64,000 bases of DNA from Cristatella mucedo (Eukaryota; Bryozoa; Phylactolaemata; Cristatellidae): assembly GCA_009760855.2 (NCBI GenBank), contig WPIO01000031.1, positions 3,272,001 through 3,336,000 on the forward strand, written 5' to 3'. The notes under the pieces were generated by a model. It made no database searches, had not been told where the DNA came from, and saw only the letters and a program-made list of their open reading frames with translations. Below are positions 61,777 through 64,000 of this stretch, piece by piece (the stretch's first letter is position 1; each line of letters opens with the position of its first letter). Position numbers and translations under genes: made by a program.

Positions 61777-62688
61777 CTGCAGAGACAGGGAGAGGGTAGC
61801 AGCACGCGTGGCCAGGCGGCGACCGTGAGAGCGACGCCCGTGAAGCAGCGGCCGTGCGGTCACGGTCCGCTTCTATTGGCATTCGGTGTGCATCGCCGAG
61901 ACTAGAGGCAGTCCAAGAGAGACGGCTTAAGCTGGGCGCAGTTCTACTCAGCCAAGCACGATACAAGACCTACGGAAGCCAAGAACAAACAAACGCTCAG
62001 CACAGATGCCGTCAATGGCAACAACACCTTCATCTCTTTAAAAGACATGGCAGACACGACTGACAAGATGATTAATCTCTCTGTCTCTCTGTCTCCCCGT
62101 CTCTCTCTCTCTCTCTCCCTCTCTCTCTCGACACCACATTTCCTACCTCCCTCACGAAAGCAACGACCCATGTTCCTATGACCACTCTGTTAGTGGAGTT
62201 AGTAGAGAGCTAGAAGGAAGCAAATGGGTAGGCAAATCGAGGCCGACAATAGACCGACCGCTTGTGAGCGAGGCTTTTTGAAACCACGCTTTGGTCGCGC
62301 CCACGGGCGACAAAATCGAAACGAAAGAAGCTTACGTGTCGGAGCCTCGCCGAAACTGTCGCCATCCGATGACATGGAAGAATGTGTCGACGACGCCGAC
62401 GACATGCTGGCCGCCGCTGTGCTTGGCACTGCCACGATCGAGGACGAAGCAAGTGGCGGCGCCGGCGAGATCGAATCGCCAGGCGGCGATGGCGCCGCCG
62501 AAGTCAGCTGACCGCCAGCAGCGGAGGCAGCCTTGACCGATTTGCTCGGCGCCTGCTCAGCTTCTGCGCCCGCCAGTTGGCTTTGCCCGGCGACCGGGCC
62601 CTGATAATTCGCCACTGAGGCCGCAGCAGTAGGCAGAGGTGCATGCTGCTTAATGCCATACGAGCCGCCGACGGTAGCCGGCGGAGAC

Positions 62689-62720
<32 letters not shown>

Positions 62721-63713
62721 AGCAGCCATGGCACCAGATGTATCCCTGATCGACTTCCTGTGCTGCTGGTGTGCATGCTGCTGCTGCTGCTGCTTGTCGT
62801 GCCCGTCCAAGACGCCCAGCTGCTGCTTGTACAAGCTCAGCAGTTCGTCCGACTGCGTCTTCATCATCTGTGCCATCGCCGCGCTTTCGGCCATCCCGTG
62901 CATGTGGAGAAATTGCGGCATTGCATAGTAGCCCAGCGGCAAGTTGAGCGAGTCCCTATATTGCTTGAACGGTCGAGCGCCCATAGCGGCGCCCAGTCCA
63001 TTTGCAGCTGCCTTGCTGCCACTGCTGCCGCCGCCACCGGTAACAGCGGCGGCGGCCGCTGCCGCTGCACTCATCAGCTTGCGCTGGTCCTGGATTAAGG
63101 CAGCGGCTGCTAGCGGGTTGACGGCTGCAGCAGCCGCTGCAGCCATGGGCCATAGCCCGTGTCCAGGTGTGGCCAGGCCCGGGTGAAGGCCGTGAGCAAA
63201 GAACGAGGGGAAGCCAGGAAACATGGCTCCTGGAATGGCGGCGAGCGAGGGGTTCGCATAGGGGTCGCCACTGCCGAGCCTGCTGCCGGGACCGGCGGCA
63301 CTGACACGGTCGCTGTCACCCGACAAGGAGCAAGGCGATGGCGAACGGCTGCTGCTGCCACGAAGCCGACGCTGGTCGGCAGCAGAGGCGGCAGGCGAAT
63401 AGCAGTCCGCAGGCCTTCTGCCCGCTGCAACAGCCGACACCGACGAGGCGTTGCCGTAGCAGACGCTTACACCACTGTCGCGGCTGATTTTCCGCTCGAT
63501 CGGATCCGTGGCGTCGGCACTATCGTCCTCGCGGCGGCTGGAAAAGTCGAGAGGCTCGTCGTAGTCAGCCGAGGTTAGCGCCGACTCCTCCGGCTTCATC
63601 TTCTCCCTGGCCGGGCGGCTGCCCATGCCGCAGCCGTTAGCGCTGCTGCTGCTGCCTGCTCGCGGATCCTTCTCGCTCATGCTGCAAGACGAGGCTTTCG
63701 GCTCGGCATGCAT
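61337..63713 (-). CDS. PAR/Giant-like bZIP transcription factor, two exons
   Basis: Exons: 63713-62336 (ATG, 459 codons plus one base) and 61776-61337 (stop TAG); donor GTAAGC, acceptor CTCTGCAG, phases agree, 605 residues. Residues about 491-556 hold the b[23 protein letters not shown], then [20 protein letters not shown], followed by a short Leu zipper. This is typical of the PAR/E4BP4/Giant class. Residues 247-260 ([14 protein letters not shown]) resemble the proline/acid-rich RPFKAYPKDPLSLP motif found in that class. Residues 54-58 (PLDFS) resemble CtBP-binding PLDLS motifs. The rest is Ala, Ser and Gln/His rich. An in-frame stop about 90 nt upstream (63804-63806) supports the ATG at 63713. 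Whether the true orthologue is HLF/TEF/Pdp1, Giant or a lineage-specific member cannot be settled here. The gene lies alone in an intergenic region and its promoter is beyond or near the right edge. Confidence 0.9.
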
Positions 63714-63865
63714 AGCGGAGTCTCGCTGCTGCGAGCAGCTAGCTCGGGCGCAAAGGCGCCAGCCCGGCGCAGCCGTGCAACAGGGGTAGCCTAGCAGCTG
63801 CCGCTAAGCGGAAACACGAACCCATGGTGCTTCTGCTGCCACAAGCCTCCCATCCATCCATCCAT
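63714..63865 (-). other. bZIP gene 5' leader/upstream flank
   Basis: Upstream of the ATG at 63713. The reading frame is closed by a TAG at 63804-63806. No TATA box or initiator is evident. Confidence 0.5.
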
Positions 63866-64000
63866 CCATAATAATAGTAATAATGATAATAATAATTCAC
63901 TTGATAAAGCACCCTCAGAGAACTTAATCTCTCTCTAGGCGCTTTACATTTGCGGCAAAGTGAATCAAAATGGCAAATGAAACCGGCAAATGAAATCCAT
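63850..64000 (-). mobile_element. LINE family B 3' tail, minus strand, cut by window edge
   Basis: The plus strand shows CATCCATCCATCCAT, ATA repeats, AAAGCACCCTCAGAGAACTT and TAGGCGCTTTACATTTGCGG, the complement of the family terminus. It lies about 140 bp from the bZIP start codon. Confidence 0.8.

Noticed and set aside
62199-62335. Extension of the first bZIP exon frame to a stop at 62199 ([14 protein letters not shown] tail).
   Set aside because: A good donor (GTAAGC) at 62335 joins in phase to the basic-region exon, so the extension is intronic.

Overview
The window is animal nuclear DNA. Its genes are split by long GT-AG introns, simple-sequence arrays are dense, and fragments of two L2/CR1-type LINE families and of tRNA-derived SINEs are scattered throughout. 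A ciliary axoneme gene (CFAP70), a Pellino-type Toll/IL-1 receptor pathway ubiquitin ligase and a PAR/Giant-like bZIP factor together suggest a bilaterian with motile cilia, most likely an invertebrate. I cannot place it more closely.

Layout. (1) About 612-24006, plus strand: the last 20 recognised coding exons of CFAP70, about 810 residues including the complete C-terminal TPR region. The N-terminal third lies left of the window. (2) 24841 to about 38.6 kb, minus strand: Pellino, convergent with CFAP70, the two stop codons about 835 bp apart. Seven coding exons are recognised; the start codon is not. (3) About 38.65-61.3 kb: about 22.7 kb with no gene I can name. It holds a CpG-rich block (about 42.0-45.75 kb) that could be the Pellino promoter, a 14-bp array resembling NK2 homeodomain sites, many LINE and SINE fragments, an AT-rich gene-poor stretch, and (TA)n tracts bounded by long inverted repeats. 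(4) 61337-63713, minus strand: a two-exon bZIP gene whose 5' flank runs to the right edge.

Exon chaining was checked by hand. Every recognised junction in the three genes keeps the reading frame across its phase, and the joined exons give conserved family sequence across the splice points. The three genes show no evident functional link. The main structural story besides the genes is the repeat load: an ATT-tailed LINE family (called B here) shares its 3' end with a tRNA-headed SINE family, which suggests a SINE using the LINE's reverse transcriptase. I found no CRISPR array, operon, rRNA or convincing free-standing tRNA gene.
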